Shown here: positions 35,082-46,775 of the stretch, piece after piece | Layout of the letters: the number at the start of each line of letters is the position of its first letter | Numbering within the stretch: the stretch's first letter is position 1 | Source: Cochliopodium minus | Taxonomy: Eukaryota > Discosea > Himatismenida > Cochliopodiidae | Assembly (NCBI GenBank): GCA_024220525.1 | Contig: JAMYWO010000088.1 | Span: forward strand, 60,786-109,583 | Length of the DNA stretch: 48,798 nt | Reading direction: 5' to 3' | Notes under the pieces: generated by a model | Told to the model about the DNA's origin: nothing | Database searches by the model: none | Seen by the model: the letters and a program-made list of their open reading frames with translations, nothing else | Made by a program: the position numbers and the translations under genes

Positions 35082-36881
35082 CAAATTCTTTTTTTTCAAA
35101 TGTTTATTCAAGAGCATCTCTAAATGGACATGATTCTATTGGAGGATTAATTGGGTAAAAAAATTTTTTATTCTTTTTTTTATTTTTTAGTTTTTATTAT
35201 TTATTTAATGAATTATCTTTTACATTTTTTTATTTTATTAATTTATTTTTTTCAGTTTTTTTATTTCAAATTTATTTTTTTATTTTTTATTTTTTTTCTT
35301 TAAATTTTTTTGAAAAAAAAAAAGGTTACTCACAACGAATAACGGTGATTTTTTCACAATGAACACGTCTTATTCATCAAGCATTCATTTGAATACATCA
35401 GCAAGCAATATCGGAGCAATCATAGGCCGAATAATCGATACGAACTGTTCTTTCCAAAGCGTTTATTTCAACAACGAAACAAACACTATGTTGAACCCTG
35501 TTGGAGGAGGAAGTTGTGGTGATATTTCTGTGCCTGTTGGTTTAAGTTGTGGTGATCTCTACAATATTATCATTATTTCTTTTGAACAAACCACAATATG
35601 GGCAGGCGATAATTTAAAAACAGGTAAAAAATATATAAAAATATATTTATTTGTTTATAAAAATTTTATATTTTGTGCTTTGTATAAGTGCATGTTTTAT
35701 TGATAAAATGAATTATGAAAATTTAACAATATCATTAACTAAAAAATCAAAAAAATATAAATTCTAAAATATTAAAAAAATTCAAAAATGAATCTAAAAT
35801 TAGAAAAAATTAAAATTAATTCTCTTTTTTTCAGAAATTCCCAAAACATATGGAATTTGTAATTGTTCATCGAACTGTCCTGTTCCAACAATTCCTCCAT
35901 CAACTACCCCTCCATCTACAATAACACCATCCACACTCATTCCTTCAACCGAAAATCCATCTACAACAACTACAATCCCTTCTACAACAAATCCATCTAC
36001 AACAACTACAATCCCTCCTACAACAATTCCATCTACAACAATAATTCCATCTATAACAATACCATCAACAACAATTCCTCCTACAACAATTCCATCTACA
36101 GCATTACCTTCAACAAATTGTTTGTATAAAGTTGAAAATTGTTCAAATTGTGGTGCAAATGGGTTGGTTGTTAATGATGCTTCTTTGTTCAACATCACTT
36201 GTATTTTATCTTCAAGTGGAGTTTGGTCCTATTCTTTTTCCGACATAAACAATCCCAACACTTTCACCATCACAAATACTGCCACTTTAAACTCTTCAAA
36301 CGTTTTCATTCAAGGAAATCTCAATCAAAGTTCCAGTTCTGTCATCGTCATTATTCTAATCACTGAAAATAACAACAAAAATTCTCCTTTTCTAAATGTT
36401 TCTGGTTGTGTTTCTTTGAATGGCAATTTGAGTTTGGTTTTAGACAAAAGACCTCAAAATGGAACTTTTGATATCTCTTTGATTAATTATTGTTGCAATC
36501 AAACTTTGAGTATCAATGACAATCAGTTTTCTGTTCAACCAACATACAAAAATAATAAATGTGATCAATTTTCAACTACATTAAATAATCAACAAAACTC
36601 TCTTTCTGCTTCACTTTCTTCATCATTAAATAAAAATTGTAAAGGTCAAAACATTTTCTAAAATTATTATTTTTTTTCATTTTTTATTTTTATTTTTTTA
36701 AAAAAAATTATTCTTAGGAGGTCTTTCAAATGGAATTATTATTGGGATTGTTTTGGGAGCTATTGGAGGAGTTATAATTGCAATAATTGTTGGTTCTCTC
36801 CTTCTTTTGATGAGAAAAAAAAAGTTTAAACAAATTTTGTCTCAAGTACAAATGGAAGAAAGAAAAACCCAAAAAATATGA
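35082..36881 (+). CDS. GLUG-like extracellular repeat, P/T-rich stalk, single-pass membrane protein, 5' end missing
   Basis: Four exons (35082-35154, 35325-35623, 35835-36644, 36718-36881) join in frame to about 448 aa. The N-terminal part shows a GLUG-type repeat (NVYSRASLNGHDSIGGLIG), as in beta-helical surface proteins. A Cys-rich link leads to a stalk of about 65 residues in repeats of PSTT/PPTT. A beta-rich domain with many N-glycosylation sequons follows (NITC, NSSN, NQSS). The C-terminus is a Gly/Ile-rich transmembrane helix (GIIIGIVLGAIGGVIIAIIV) and a short basic cytoplasmic tail. It is probably a surface or adhesion protein. The signal peptide and earlier repeats are missing: the sequence breaks at the N at 35072. 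Confidence 0.7.
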
Positions 36882-36916
36882 ATAAAATTAATTTGATTAA
36901 GTATTTTTTAATAAAA

Positions 36917-37644
36917 TTAAAACAAAACACATTCTTTTTCTTTTTTTTTAGGTTTTATATTTTTTTTCCTTTCACTGAGGACTTGTCGAATTAAACTTTG
37001 AAAAATCTCTTCAATATTAATTTTAATCTTGGCAGAAGTCTCAAAATAAGGGCAGTTCCACTCTAAAGCAAGTTTTTGAGCTTCTTCTTTAGTTATGACT
37101 CTTTGTTCTTCTAAGTCTACTTTATTTCCAGCTAAGATTGCAGGAAAATCTTTCCTTCCTTTCACCTTTTTTAAAAAATATTATTAAAAAATATAAAAAA
37201 TAAAATAAAAATGAATTTACACTTATCAAATTTTCTCTAAAATCATTTAGTTCATAAAATGTTATTTTTGCAATAATTGAGAAGATAATCAAGAATCCAT
37301 CACCAGATTTTATATAAAGATCCTTCATCGCTTGGAACTGTTCATTTCCTTCGGTATCCAAAAATTCAATCAAACATTGTATTCCATCAAATTCTCGATT
37401 GACACGATAAGAATCTCCAATCGTTGGATCTAAAATAAAATGAATTTAATAAAACAATTAAATTTTAACAAAAGATTTTTACCATATCTCTCAACAAATA
37501 TACCTTGAACATACTGTACAATAATAGCTGATTTACCTTTGATCATATTTTTGGATTATTATCTTCAAATTTTATTTCAATAGTAATTGATTTACCAACA
37601 CCTCCATTTCCCAAAATTACCAATTTTATTTCTTCACAAACCAT
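36917..37644 (-). CDS. Ras/Rap-like small GTPase, copy 1
   Basis: Exons 37644-37596, 37536-37483, 37429-37221 and 37165-36917 sum to 561 nt and encode 186 aa. The P-loop is GNGGVGKS, switch I is YDPTIGDSYR, switch II is DTEGNEQF (Asn at the position of Ras Gln61), G4 is NKVD and G5 is ETSAK. The C-terminus is basic and ends in the CAAX box CVLF, so it should be prenylated; Phe at X favours geranylgeranylation. It lies head-to-tail with two related genes. The Gln61 replacement suggests slow intrinsic GTP hydrolysis and use of a Rap-type GAP mechanism. Confidence 0.92.
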
Positions 37645-37742
37645 TTTTTTTTTATTTATTTTTTATTTTATTTTTTCTATTTTTTGGAGATTCGTTTAAT
37701 TCAAAAAACTTTTAAAAATTTCAAAAAAAAAAAAACAAATTT

Positions 37743-38652
37743 TTAAAATAAAACACATCCTTTGTCTTCTTTCCTTTTTGGTTTTTCAGGCATTTCTCTT
37801 TTGAAAATTTGTCGGATTAAATCAAAGAACAACTCTTCAATGTTGTACCTTGTCTTTGCAGAAGATTCGAAAAAAGGACAGTTCCATTCTTTCGCAAGGT
37901 TTTGACCTTCTTCTTTCGTTACCGTTCTCTCATCTTCTTTATCTACTTTATTTCCAATTAAAACAAGAGGGGATTGATCTGTATCTTTAACCTTTTTTTA
38001 CCAAAAATATTCAATCAAATTTTTTATAAATTAAACATTTACAAGAAATAATCTTTAAATAAAAATAAAGACCCAAAAAAAATCTTACCCTTAATATTTG
38101 ATCTCTAAATTCATTTAAATCATTAAAAGAATTTTTAGATGTGATAGAATAAACGAGTATGAATCCATGTCCATTCTTCATGGAAAGATCTCTCATTGCG
38201 GTGAACTCCTCAGTACCAGCAGTATCAAGAATTTCCAAGCAGCATTGAACTCCATCCACTTCGACATGTTTACGATTGGAATCTCCAATAGTGGGATCTA
38301 CAAATAAAAAAAAAAATAAAAAAAAATTTTCAGAGAAATTTATTTATATTTTAATATCTCTGTGTATATATGAAGATAGATACTCATATATCTTGAATTG
38401 ATTCAAATCAAATGTGTCCAATCAGATTTTTTTTTTTATTTTTTTTAAATTTTCCTTTTACCATATTTCTCGACAAAAATACCTTGTTCAAATTGAATAA
38501 TGATTGCAGATTTTCCTTATTTGAATTTAAACAATTTAATTTTGCTTTATAATGAGGGTTATAATGAAACTGATTCGGTATTATATTTGCTGTATTTAAA
38601 ATTTACCAACACCAAAGCTTCCCAATACTACCAACTTTAAATCTTGGACCAT
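37743..38652 (-). CDS. Rap-like small GTPase, copy 2
   Basis: Exons 38652-38607, 38515-38462, 38297-38089 and 37991-37743 sum to 558 nt and encode 185 aa. The P-loop is GSFGVGKS, followed by FVEKYDPTIGDS. Switch II is [13 protein letters not shown], with Thr at the Gln61 position as in Rap1. Then come [25 protein letters not shown] and ESSAK. The tail ends in KGCVLF. Intron positions and the sizes of the last three exons are the same as in copy 1, showing tandem duplication. Rap proteins control integrin-type adhesion through talin, and talin is encoded in this same window, but that is an inference. Confidence 0.93.
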
Positions 38653-38698
38653 TCTTTTCTCAATTTTTTTTATTTTATTTTTACTGAAAAATGATAAT

Positions 38699-38798
38699 NN
38701 NNNNNNNNNNNNNNNNNNNNNNNNNNNNNNNNNNNNNNNNNNNNNNNNNNNNNNNNNNNNNNNNNNNNNNNNNNNNNNNNNNNNNNNNNNNNNNNNNN
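38699..38798. other. Assembly gap (100 N)
   Basis: Exactly 100 N, the usual placeholder for a gap of unknown size. It removes the 3' end of the third GTPase gene. Confidence 0.95.
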
Positions 38799-39401
38799 TA
38801 GAACAACTCTTCAATATTTTCTCTTGTCTTTGCAGAACACTCGAAAAAAGAACAGTTCCACTCTTTGGCAAGGTTTTGGCCTTCTTCTTTCATTACCATT
38901 CTCTCATCTTCTAAATCTACCATATTTCCAATTAAAACAAGAGGGAATTGATCTGTAGCTTTTACCTTTTAAAAAAGTTAAATTAAAAAAATGTTCAATG
39001 AAATTTCAATTTGAATAAATAAATATAAATTATTTTTACTTTTATTATTTCTTCCCTTATTTCTTGTAAATAATTGAATGATTTTCTTGAGATGATAGAA
39101 TATGCGAGTATGAATCCCTGTCCTTCTTTCAAGTAAAGATCTTTGATAGCAACAAATTGTTGATTGCGACTTGTGGTATCCATAATTTCTAAGCAACAAT
39201 TAACCCCATCCACTTTAAATACCTTTCTATTTCCATCTTCGATAGTATTATCTATCAAAAAAAAGTTTTATTGAGAGTTTATCTTTATTTTTTTTTATTA
39301 CCAAATTTTATATCGAATATTTCCCTTTCATATTGAAGTGTGATTGCTGATTTTCCAACTCCCAAATCTCCCAATAGAATCACTTTTAAAAATTCAATCA
39401 T
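38799..39401 (-). CDS. Divergent Ras/Rap-like GTPase, copy 3, C-terminus lost in gap
   Basis: Exons 39401-39302, 39251-39040 and 38965 into the gap. The P-loop is GDLGVGKS and G4 is GNMVD (Lys replaced by Met). The last visible part is ECSAKTRENIEELF. Switch II reads DTTSRNQQF where the family has DxxGQE: the invariant Gly is Ser and one residue is inserted. The P-loop intron present in copies 1 and 2 is absent, while the later intron positions are kept. Both the loss of the switch II glycine and the altered NKxD suggest a pseudo-GTPase or very altered nucleotide handling. The 3' end and any CAAX box lie in the gap. Confidence 0.85.
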
Positions 39402-39573
39402 TCTTCTCTTTCTTTTTTAAATCCTTATCAAATTTTTTTTTATTTATATTTTATTTGGTTTATAAAAAAAGTGAAATATGCTTGTTGTTGTTTTGTTCAA
39501 TGGAAACAAGCATTTTTTAAAAAAAGGAAAAAATTAAATTTAATGTGAAATTTCGCGTAGAAAAAAAAAGTAA

Positions 39574-42500
39574 TTAAAATTTGATATTCAAATGTTGATT
39601 TAAAACATGATTCCTGTTTGTCATAGTATTCTCATAATAAGTGTAAAAACTTCCGTTCTTGACGAAAATGAGTTTGTCAGCTTGATCAGTGGAATTAGGA
39701 AGGAGGATGGAATCAGCAACAGTGATGTAATCTGTCTTGGTAAGGAGAACTACACTATTACCCAAAATAGGAGCCAAATGAAAGTCCTCCTTCTTCTTCT
39801 CTTTGAAATAATTGTCAATTTCACATGCACTGATGATTGTTAGGAGCTCTAGTGCTCTGTTGATGTTGTTTTGGGATGTTGGAGGAGGTATTTGAATGGG
39901 AGGAAGTTGGGATTGTAGCTGAGAGATGGTTGGAGGTTGTGATATCTTTAGTTGAGGTAGGGGAGGTGCATTTTGTTGAGGGGGAGGTTGTTTCATTGGT
40001 TGTTGAGCTGAATTATGTTGATTGTTGAATTGTTTTTGAGGAGAAGGTTGTTGGTAATTTGAAGGAGGTGGTTTCATTGGTGGTTGGTTAATAGGAGGGT
40101 ATTGTTGATTATTATTGGAAGGGTTAAAAGGAGGTTTGTTTCCAAATTGACTTTGTTGCGGAGGTTGTTTCATTGGTTGTTGAGCTGAATTATGTTGATT
40201 GTTGAATTGTTTTTGAGGAGAAGGTTGTTTCATTGGTTGTTGGTAATTTGGAGGAGGTTGTTTCATTGGTGGTTGGTTAATTGGAGGGTATTGTTGATTA
40301 TTGTTAGGAGGGTTAAAAGGAGGTAGATTATATTTTACAGGAGGAAATTTGGGATTGGATTGTTGTTGTGGGGGGTAGTGGTTATTTGGAGGAGGCATTT
40401 TGTTTGGAGGATATCCTTTGATAGGAGGAAGTTGTGTTTTCACTCCTTGTTGTTGATTGGGAGGATTCATTTGTTTTGGAGGCATGTTTGTTTTAGGAGG
40501 AAAAGGATTCATTGGAACTTTATTCATGTTCTTGAATGGAAGGTTTGGATTGGAGTTAGGAGTGTTTACGTTTGGGTTTTTAGGAGGGAAATTTTTTGGA
40601 AAGGGATTTTTTTGTGGATTCTTGACTGGATGTTGATTAGTGTTTTGATTAGTGTTTTGATTTGGATTTAGTTGATTTGGATTTTGTTGATAGTTTTGAT
40701 AGGGAGTTTGTTTTTGAGGGTATTGTTGCTGTTGTGGAGGTTTTTTTTGAGGGTAATTGGGGAGATTGAGAGGAGGGATAACGGAAGAGTTAGAGGGAGG
40801 TTGTTGATTGGGGAATTTTAAAGGAGGTAAAACAGTGGAATTGTTGTGATTTTGGTCGTAATTTAAAGGAGGGTTCACATTAGAGTTAATATTATTGTGA
40901 GGTAGATTTTTAAAAGGAGGGGCAAAAGTTTGGTTGGGTACTTTGACGTTAGATTGGCCTTGTTGTGGGTATACTGGACGAGTGTTATTTCCGTTGTTTT
41001 GAATGTAACCACTATTTTGTGGAGTTTGAAAGACAACGTTAGAACTTTTTTGAGTGTAAGGGTGGTTCACTTGTGAAGAGTTGTAGCCCGTGTTTGGATT
41101 CACATTTGAATTCACATTTAGTTTTTGGTGAGGCTTTTGCTTCGATATGAGACTTCCGAGGTAGTTGTTGTAGTAGTTCTGGTCAATAGTATTTTCGAAT
41201 GTGTTACTTTCACTGTTTTGTTTCTTTCTCTTTTTGTTTTCACCACCGTTATTGTTGCCATTATCATTGTTGTTGTTTATGAAAGTAACATTATTTCTTG
41301 ATTCACTTTCGTTTGAGAGATCAACAACATTAATTTTATTTTCGATTATGACATTATTATTTTGGTTATTATTTTGATTATTTGGATTGTTTATGTTGTT
41401 CTTGTCGTTTTTTTGGTTGTTTCTCATCTCTTCGGGTTTTCTTTTTTTGGTTTTTCTTATATTCACTTCGGGGATGGCATCTCCATTCTCATCTTTCCCA
41501 GAAAAAAAGTAGAAACTCTTCAAATCTTCTGGCTTATTTTCTGTTTTGCAGAGTTGAGAAAAGGAATCACAAGTGTTGGCAGATTGAGAGATCTTTGAAG
41601 AGAATTCAATCTTGATGTTTTTGGTGAGATTTTTGATGTAAAATTTCAATCTTTTGTTTAAGACAGAAACTTTTGGAAATTGATACTCCACTTCTCCTTT
41701 TTCGTTAGGTTGAACTTGGCTCTTCAATTTTGGACTGAGGTTCTTTGAATATTCGATAAATCCGTATTTCAGAACACTATCCGTCATGAGAGTATCACAA
41801 TTCTTGTTCCACCAATCAGGAAGGTAGGAGTTCTTTTGGATAGATTCATCTATGTTTTTGTACAACACTAAAGGACTGATAGTGTTGAAACAATCGATGA
41901 AATTGCCCGCATTTTTGAGGTTTAGGTTATCAAATGAAGAGTCTTTCAAATTGGGGTTTGCTATTACTGAAAATTGGGTTTCACATGTAGCAATGAATTG
42001 AATGGAAACTTTGTTCAAACAAACTACATGTACATAATAAAATCCAATAAAACCTGGCACAATAGTGGAAAGGATGACTGTTTTGGATTCTTCAATGAAA
42101 GGATTTTGTACGTCAACATATCTCACAATGTTTTTTTTTTCATTCAATGAAAAGGCAACAAACAAATGAGACTCCACCCCTTCCGGATAAGGAAAATCGT
42201 TTGCTTTTAGAGTGATAATAATCTCCGAGGCAGGCTTCAATTCTTTTGCTTCATGAGAAATGACAATTGAGTTGCTTTGGAAATAAAAGTAAGATATTTT
42301 GCTTGTAATCTTGGTGAACTGGTGGTAAATGGTGTCGCTCAACAAATGTTTCAAACATTCATCAAATTTCATGTTTAAATTAATCTTCCTAGTCTCTACA
42401 CTTTGATTGTCATCTTCCAACTTCGCAAGGAAAGCGTTGTCCTTGAACAAATAGTTGTAGCAATTTTCAACATGAGATAGGATCTTTTCATGGGTAAGAT

Positions 42501-45500
42501 CAGGAGGCAAACCAGTGACCTCGCTCAAAGCCTTCAAGATCTTCTTTGGCCTATGTGGTCCCAAGTTTAATATTGTGTGAAACAACTCTTGGATGAGATT
42601 TTGTTCCATGCTAACTTTTTTATCTTTCTTTCTGTTCTTTTTCTTTGAGTGCTCTGTATCTCTGCTTGGTGAGCTCCCTTCTATCTTGTTTTTCAACTTT
42701 CTCATTCTTCTGTTGAGAGAGAACAAGTTGGAGTAGATTTCTTCTGCTTGGAGCTTTTGTTCTTTGGAAAACTTGTTGTTGGAATCGATTTCTTTCAAAA
42801 TGAGAAGGAAAGAAGACATCTGATTTTCAACATTGGTGTTTATGTTTTTGCTTTTCTGATCTTCGCTGATGAGTTGAGATACATGCAACAAATCTTCCAT
42901 AAACTTGTTTGTATCAAAATCAGTGGATGATTTCATAAAATTGAGAAGAGACTTCGATGTATGAGCATGCACCAAAACTTTGTCCCAAAAGTTCTTGTCA
43001 TTCAAGTCGATGTCATTTGTTCCTTGAATAGCAAATGTGGCTTTTGAAAACAAACTAGGTCCTTTGTCCGAATTTTCTTCCTCATCTTTATCATGATCGA
43101 TCAAAACAGTTCTCTTCTCCAAAATCATATCTATATCTTCATCTACCAAATTACTCTTCTCCTCTTCCTTTTTCTCGTCATTATCGAAAAGATGGTAAGC
43201 TCCATACTTTAACAGTTTGCTTATCTCGTCAGAATCAAGAGGCTCACTCTTTTTGCTGGAGTTAGAGTTCAAGATAACCTGATCCAATCCAAGTTTCTTT
43301 GATCCAACTTTGAAGATGTATTCTTCATAAGTTCCCTTGGTGATGAGTCTGTATATTTGCACAACACTCTTTTGTCCAATTCTGTGACTTCTTGCACATG
43401 CTTGCAAATCATTTTGAGGATTCCTAATTATTAAATAATGTTCAGTTCTTTAAATTAAAGAAATAGAAAGAAAAAAAAAATATTTACCAATCAGAATCAA
43501 AAATAACTACATTAGTTGCTATCTGAAGATTGATTCCCAAACCTCCCGCTTTTGTAGATAACAAAAATACAAATAGATCAGTATTTGAATCTGTGAAAGA
43601 GTCTATAGATTGTTGTCTGTCTTGCCTTTTGGTGGATCCATCAAGTCTTACATAAGGATATTCAACTAGATTGAGATAATCCTCCAAAATGTCCAACATC
43701 ATAGTCATTTGAGAAAAGATGAGAACTCTTTTTCCTTCCGATCTAAGTTTCTTCAAGAGTTTGTCCAAGAAAATCATTTTAGAAGATGAATGTATCAAGT
43801 TGAACAACTCTTCCTTGTTTTCAGATTGTTTTTTGATTGTATCTTCTGTACCATGAATCAAATATCTATTTTAAAAAATGAAAAGATTCAAACAAAAAAA
43901 AACTTTTTAAAAAGATAAAATTGAAAAATAAATAAAATTAATTTGAAAATTAAACATTTTACGGATGATTGCAGACTTTTTTTACATGCATTAATAAATT
44001 GTTCATATTTGTTTTGCTGTTATTGGTGGCAGACCTCAGAAATTCTGAATTCTTCTCCAAAAAAGCTCTACAAATAGTCTTTTGAATCGTTGTTAACTCA
44101 AAGTGAACAAGTGTTTCAACTGTAAACAAAATATTAGTTTTTTTGTTGTCTAAATGATATTTTTAAAAAAAAAATACCTTTTGCTGGAATATCTTTTGTG
44201 ACATCCTCTTTTTTTCTTCTCAATAAATAAGGAGCTAAAAGTTTGTGTAGTTTTTCAACATTAGAAGAATCCATAGATTCAAATTTCTCCAAAAACTCTT
44301 CCTTGTTTCCAAATTTTCCTTTGTGAAGGAAGTGCAAAAGAGACCAAAGCTCACCAAGATTGTTTTGAATGGGTGTACCAGTCAAAATTACCTTTGAAAA
44401 ATGAAAAAAATCTAATAAACAAAAAAAAAAAATTACTTTATGAGAACAATCAAGCTGGATGATGTTCTTGAAATTTTTAGATTCGCTATTTTTTAGTCTT
44501 TGTGCTTCATCTACAATTAAGTAGGACCACTTTATAGACTTGAAAATGCTGATTTCTTTGTTGACCATCTCGTAAGTAACAAGAACTATATCCCAGTTCA
44601 ACATTTTGGTTCCCTTTACAAAAAGATACTTCTTCTTTATGTCTCTTTCTTCTTTTGTTCCATAAAAATCCTTTTCAATAACAAAATAAATATTTTAAAA
44701 GAGAAAATTTAATTTATAGTAATTACAATACAGTTCATGTATGTCCACATTGATATTTCTCTTTTCCATTGTTCCATGGTAGAAAGAGGGACGATTATAA
44801 TGAAAGAACCTTGCACTTTTTGCTCGATACTCAAGTAATTAAGGACTGCCAAAGACTGTATTGTTTTTCCCAAACCCATTTCGTCAGCCAAGATAGAATT
44901 GGTGCTAATTATAAAAAAATTTTAGGTTTCTTTTCTAACAAAATTTTAATTAGTGCACTTTTACCTATTACACCAATTGTAGCATAACCACTTTACTCCT
45001 TCTTCTTGGTAGTCTTTCAATATTCTCCCTTCGGGAAATTTGGGTGGAGCATATTGCTCTAGAAATGTGGATGGATTTGGACTGATTAAAAATAAAAATG
45101 AATATAAAAATATATATATATATTTTCTTGTAAATTATTATATTTTCTTATAATTTTAATATGTATTTGTTACATCTCTATTTTATCCCCCTTTTTTGTA
45201 TTTTTCTTGATTTCATATTTCTTTATCAAATTCTGCAATTCCTCCTTTGGGATGTTTTTAATCAGGAAATCTATGTTTTCCCAGGTTATATCATCAAATG
45301 ACAATCCCTTCCACTTTATGAGATATATCTTGCTTTTATCTTCGAGGATATTATCTATTTTGAGGTAGAGAGGATTGAAATATTGAGAAATATTTTCCTC
45401 TTGAAGAATGGAAGATTCCGTTGCCATTTCATCATATTTTGGTTTCAATTTCTTTTCATTCTTCTTGTTGATCTGCTTTTTCTTTTTGGATACCTTTATA

Positions 45501-45968
45501 TCCTCACCTTCGCTATCATCCATATCTTCTTCACTATCATCCTCTTCGCTATCATTTTCTTCCTCTTCTTCCTCTTCTTCCTCTTCTTCATCTATATCCT
45601 CTTTATCTTCTTTATCTTCTTTATTTTTATCCACCTTCAACTTATTATTTGATTCATCTCCAGTGATATCCAATAATTCTTCTTTATTCTCACCATTATC
45701 TTCATTTTCCTCCCTTTCCCTCAATATTTTTTTCTATTTATTGGAATATTTTTGGGTTTAATTTATTATATAGGGTATATTGTGTGGGAGATAAAATTTT
45801 TTTTATTTTTTTTTTTTATTTTTTTACACTATTTTTGAATTCTTTTTCCATCTCCAATTTGGTCCACCATTTTACATGTATATACGATTGACCTCTTATT
45901 TTGATGAGAAATATTGTTTCTTTTTTATTGTTCTCCTTTCTTCCCAATATTTTTTCAATTTTTCTCAT
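39574..45968 (-). CDS. CHD: CHD-type chromatin remodeling ATPase with N/Q/P-rich tail, 9 exons
   Basis: ATP-driven nucleosome remodeler, acting in the nucleus. Exons: 45968-45828, 45733-45174, 45081-44965, 44904-44727, 44670-44437, 44391-44178, 44119-43963, 43865-43488, 43423-39574. They sum to 5829 nt and encode 1942 aa. Chromodomain 1 is in exon 1 ([14 protein letters not shown]) and chromodomain 2 near residues 165-215 ([18 protein letters not shown]). An acidic block of roughly 70 residues lies between them. The Snf2 core has [13 protein letters not shown], a DEAQ box ([15 protein letters not shown] is usual), [38 protein letters not shown] and ARSHRIGQK. Residues about 1320-1850 are disordered Asn/Gln/Pro-rich sequence with an internal tandem repeat. 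A last 90-residue folded-looking segment follows. Chromodomain 1 is shortened at its N-terminus. Confidence 0.93.
39980..40335 (-). repeat. 177-bp in-frame tandem duplication in the CHD tail
   Basis: The coding block for [12 protein letters not shown], then [19 protein letters not shown], occurs twice with a period of 177 bp (TTTCATTGGTTGTTGAGC starts at 39991 and 40168 on the plus strand). 177 is 59 codons, so the frame is kept. The copies differ by a few substitutions and a small indel. Confidence 0.75.
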
Positions 45969-46529
45969 TTTTAATTTTATTTTATTTAATATTTATTTAT
46001 ATTTTTATATTTAACGATTCCATCAAGATATATTTCCTTTTCATTATTGAATATACATTTCTTTAATTTTGTACCTCTTTTGAAAGAGGAATTTATTCTC
46101 TTAAAATTGAGTTGTTATTGTTTGATATTTGTTTTAATTCTCTCAAAGCAACTATAAATTAAAAAAAAAAAAAAAAATTTATAAAAAAAATAAAAAAATT
46201 ATAAATTAAAAAAAAAAAATTATATTCCTTAATGAATCATCAAAAGAATCGCAAAAATCAGCCATATTCAACTAGAATAAGGATTCGAAATATTCCGAAT
46301 TTAAAAATTTTGATAATAATTTTTTAATTAGAATTATTATATTTTACTCTTTTCAAAATCACAAAATATGGGTTAAATATTTTAATTCTCTTCTTTTATT
46401 TTAACCCCATTCCTTGATAATGGAGCGATTATTTTTTAATCTCTTTATCAAATATTCTTCTTTTGATATTATAAAGGGTAGCAATTCATCAATGAACTTT
46501 AAATTCCTTTATTTCTTTGATTTTTTGAT
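45969..46529. other. AT-rich intergenic region
   Basis: 561 bp upstream of the CHD gene with long A and T runs. I find no coding exon or RNA. It must hold the CHD promoter and the 3' end signals of the minus-strand gene to its right. Confidence 0.4.
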
Positions 46530-46775
46530 CTAGATAAAATATTTTGAATGCTATAGTTTAAAAGGGATGAAAGAAAAAAAAAATTGAAAGAGAATTACAG
46601 ATGATTTGACGCATAATTTCAAATTTTTGAATTCTTCAGCACAAGATCCTTTTTTGAGATCTGACATATTCTTTATAATGCAATTGGAATAAGCCAAAGC
46701 ATCTACAGAACAATTTCCAAAATTCTTTCCCAAATATCCCAAATATTTCTTTGTTTCATTCACCTTGGATGACAT
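46530..46775 (-). CDS. Twin CX9C mitochondrial protein, NDUFAF8-like
   Basis: Exons 46775-46599 and 46550-46530 give 65 aa. Two CX9C motifs are present, CSVDALAYSNC and CAEEFKNLKLC, separated by 12 residues: the CHCH hairpin oxidised by Mia40 in the mitochondrial intermembrane space. The pattern of Ala-Tyr before the second Cys, and of a CAxEFxxLxxC motif in the second helix, resembles NDUFAF8, a complex I assembly factor that partners NDUFAF5. Length and spacing fit, but twin CX9C proteins are small and easily confused, so the subfamily is tentative. Without the 3' exon the frame runs on into hydrophobic intron translation. Confidence 0.65.

Noticed and set aside
35800-36198. Minus-strand ORF of repeated VDGIVVGGIVV units
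   Set aside because: It is antisense to the P/T-rich stalk of the surface protein, which has consistent introns and a membrane anchor.
40360-40671. Trp/Ile-rich plus-strand ORF
   Set aside because: Antisense of the N/Q/P-rich CHD tail.
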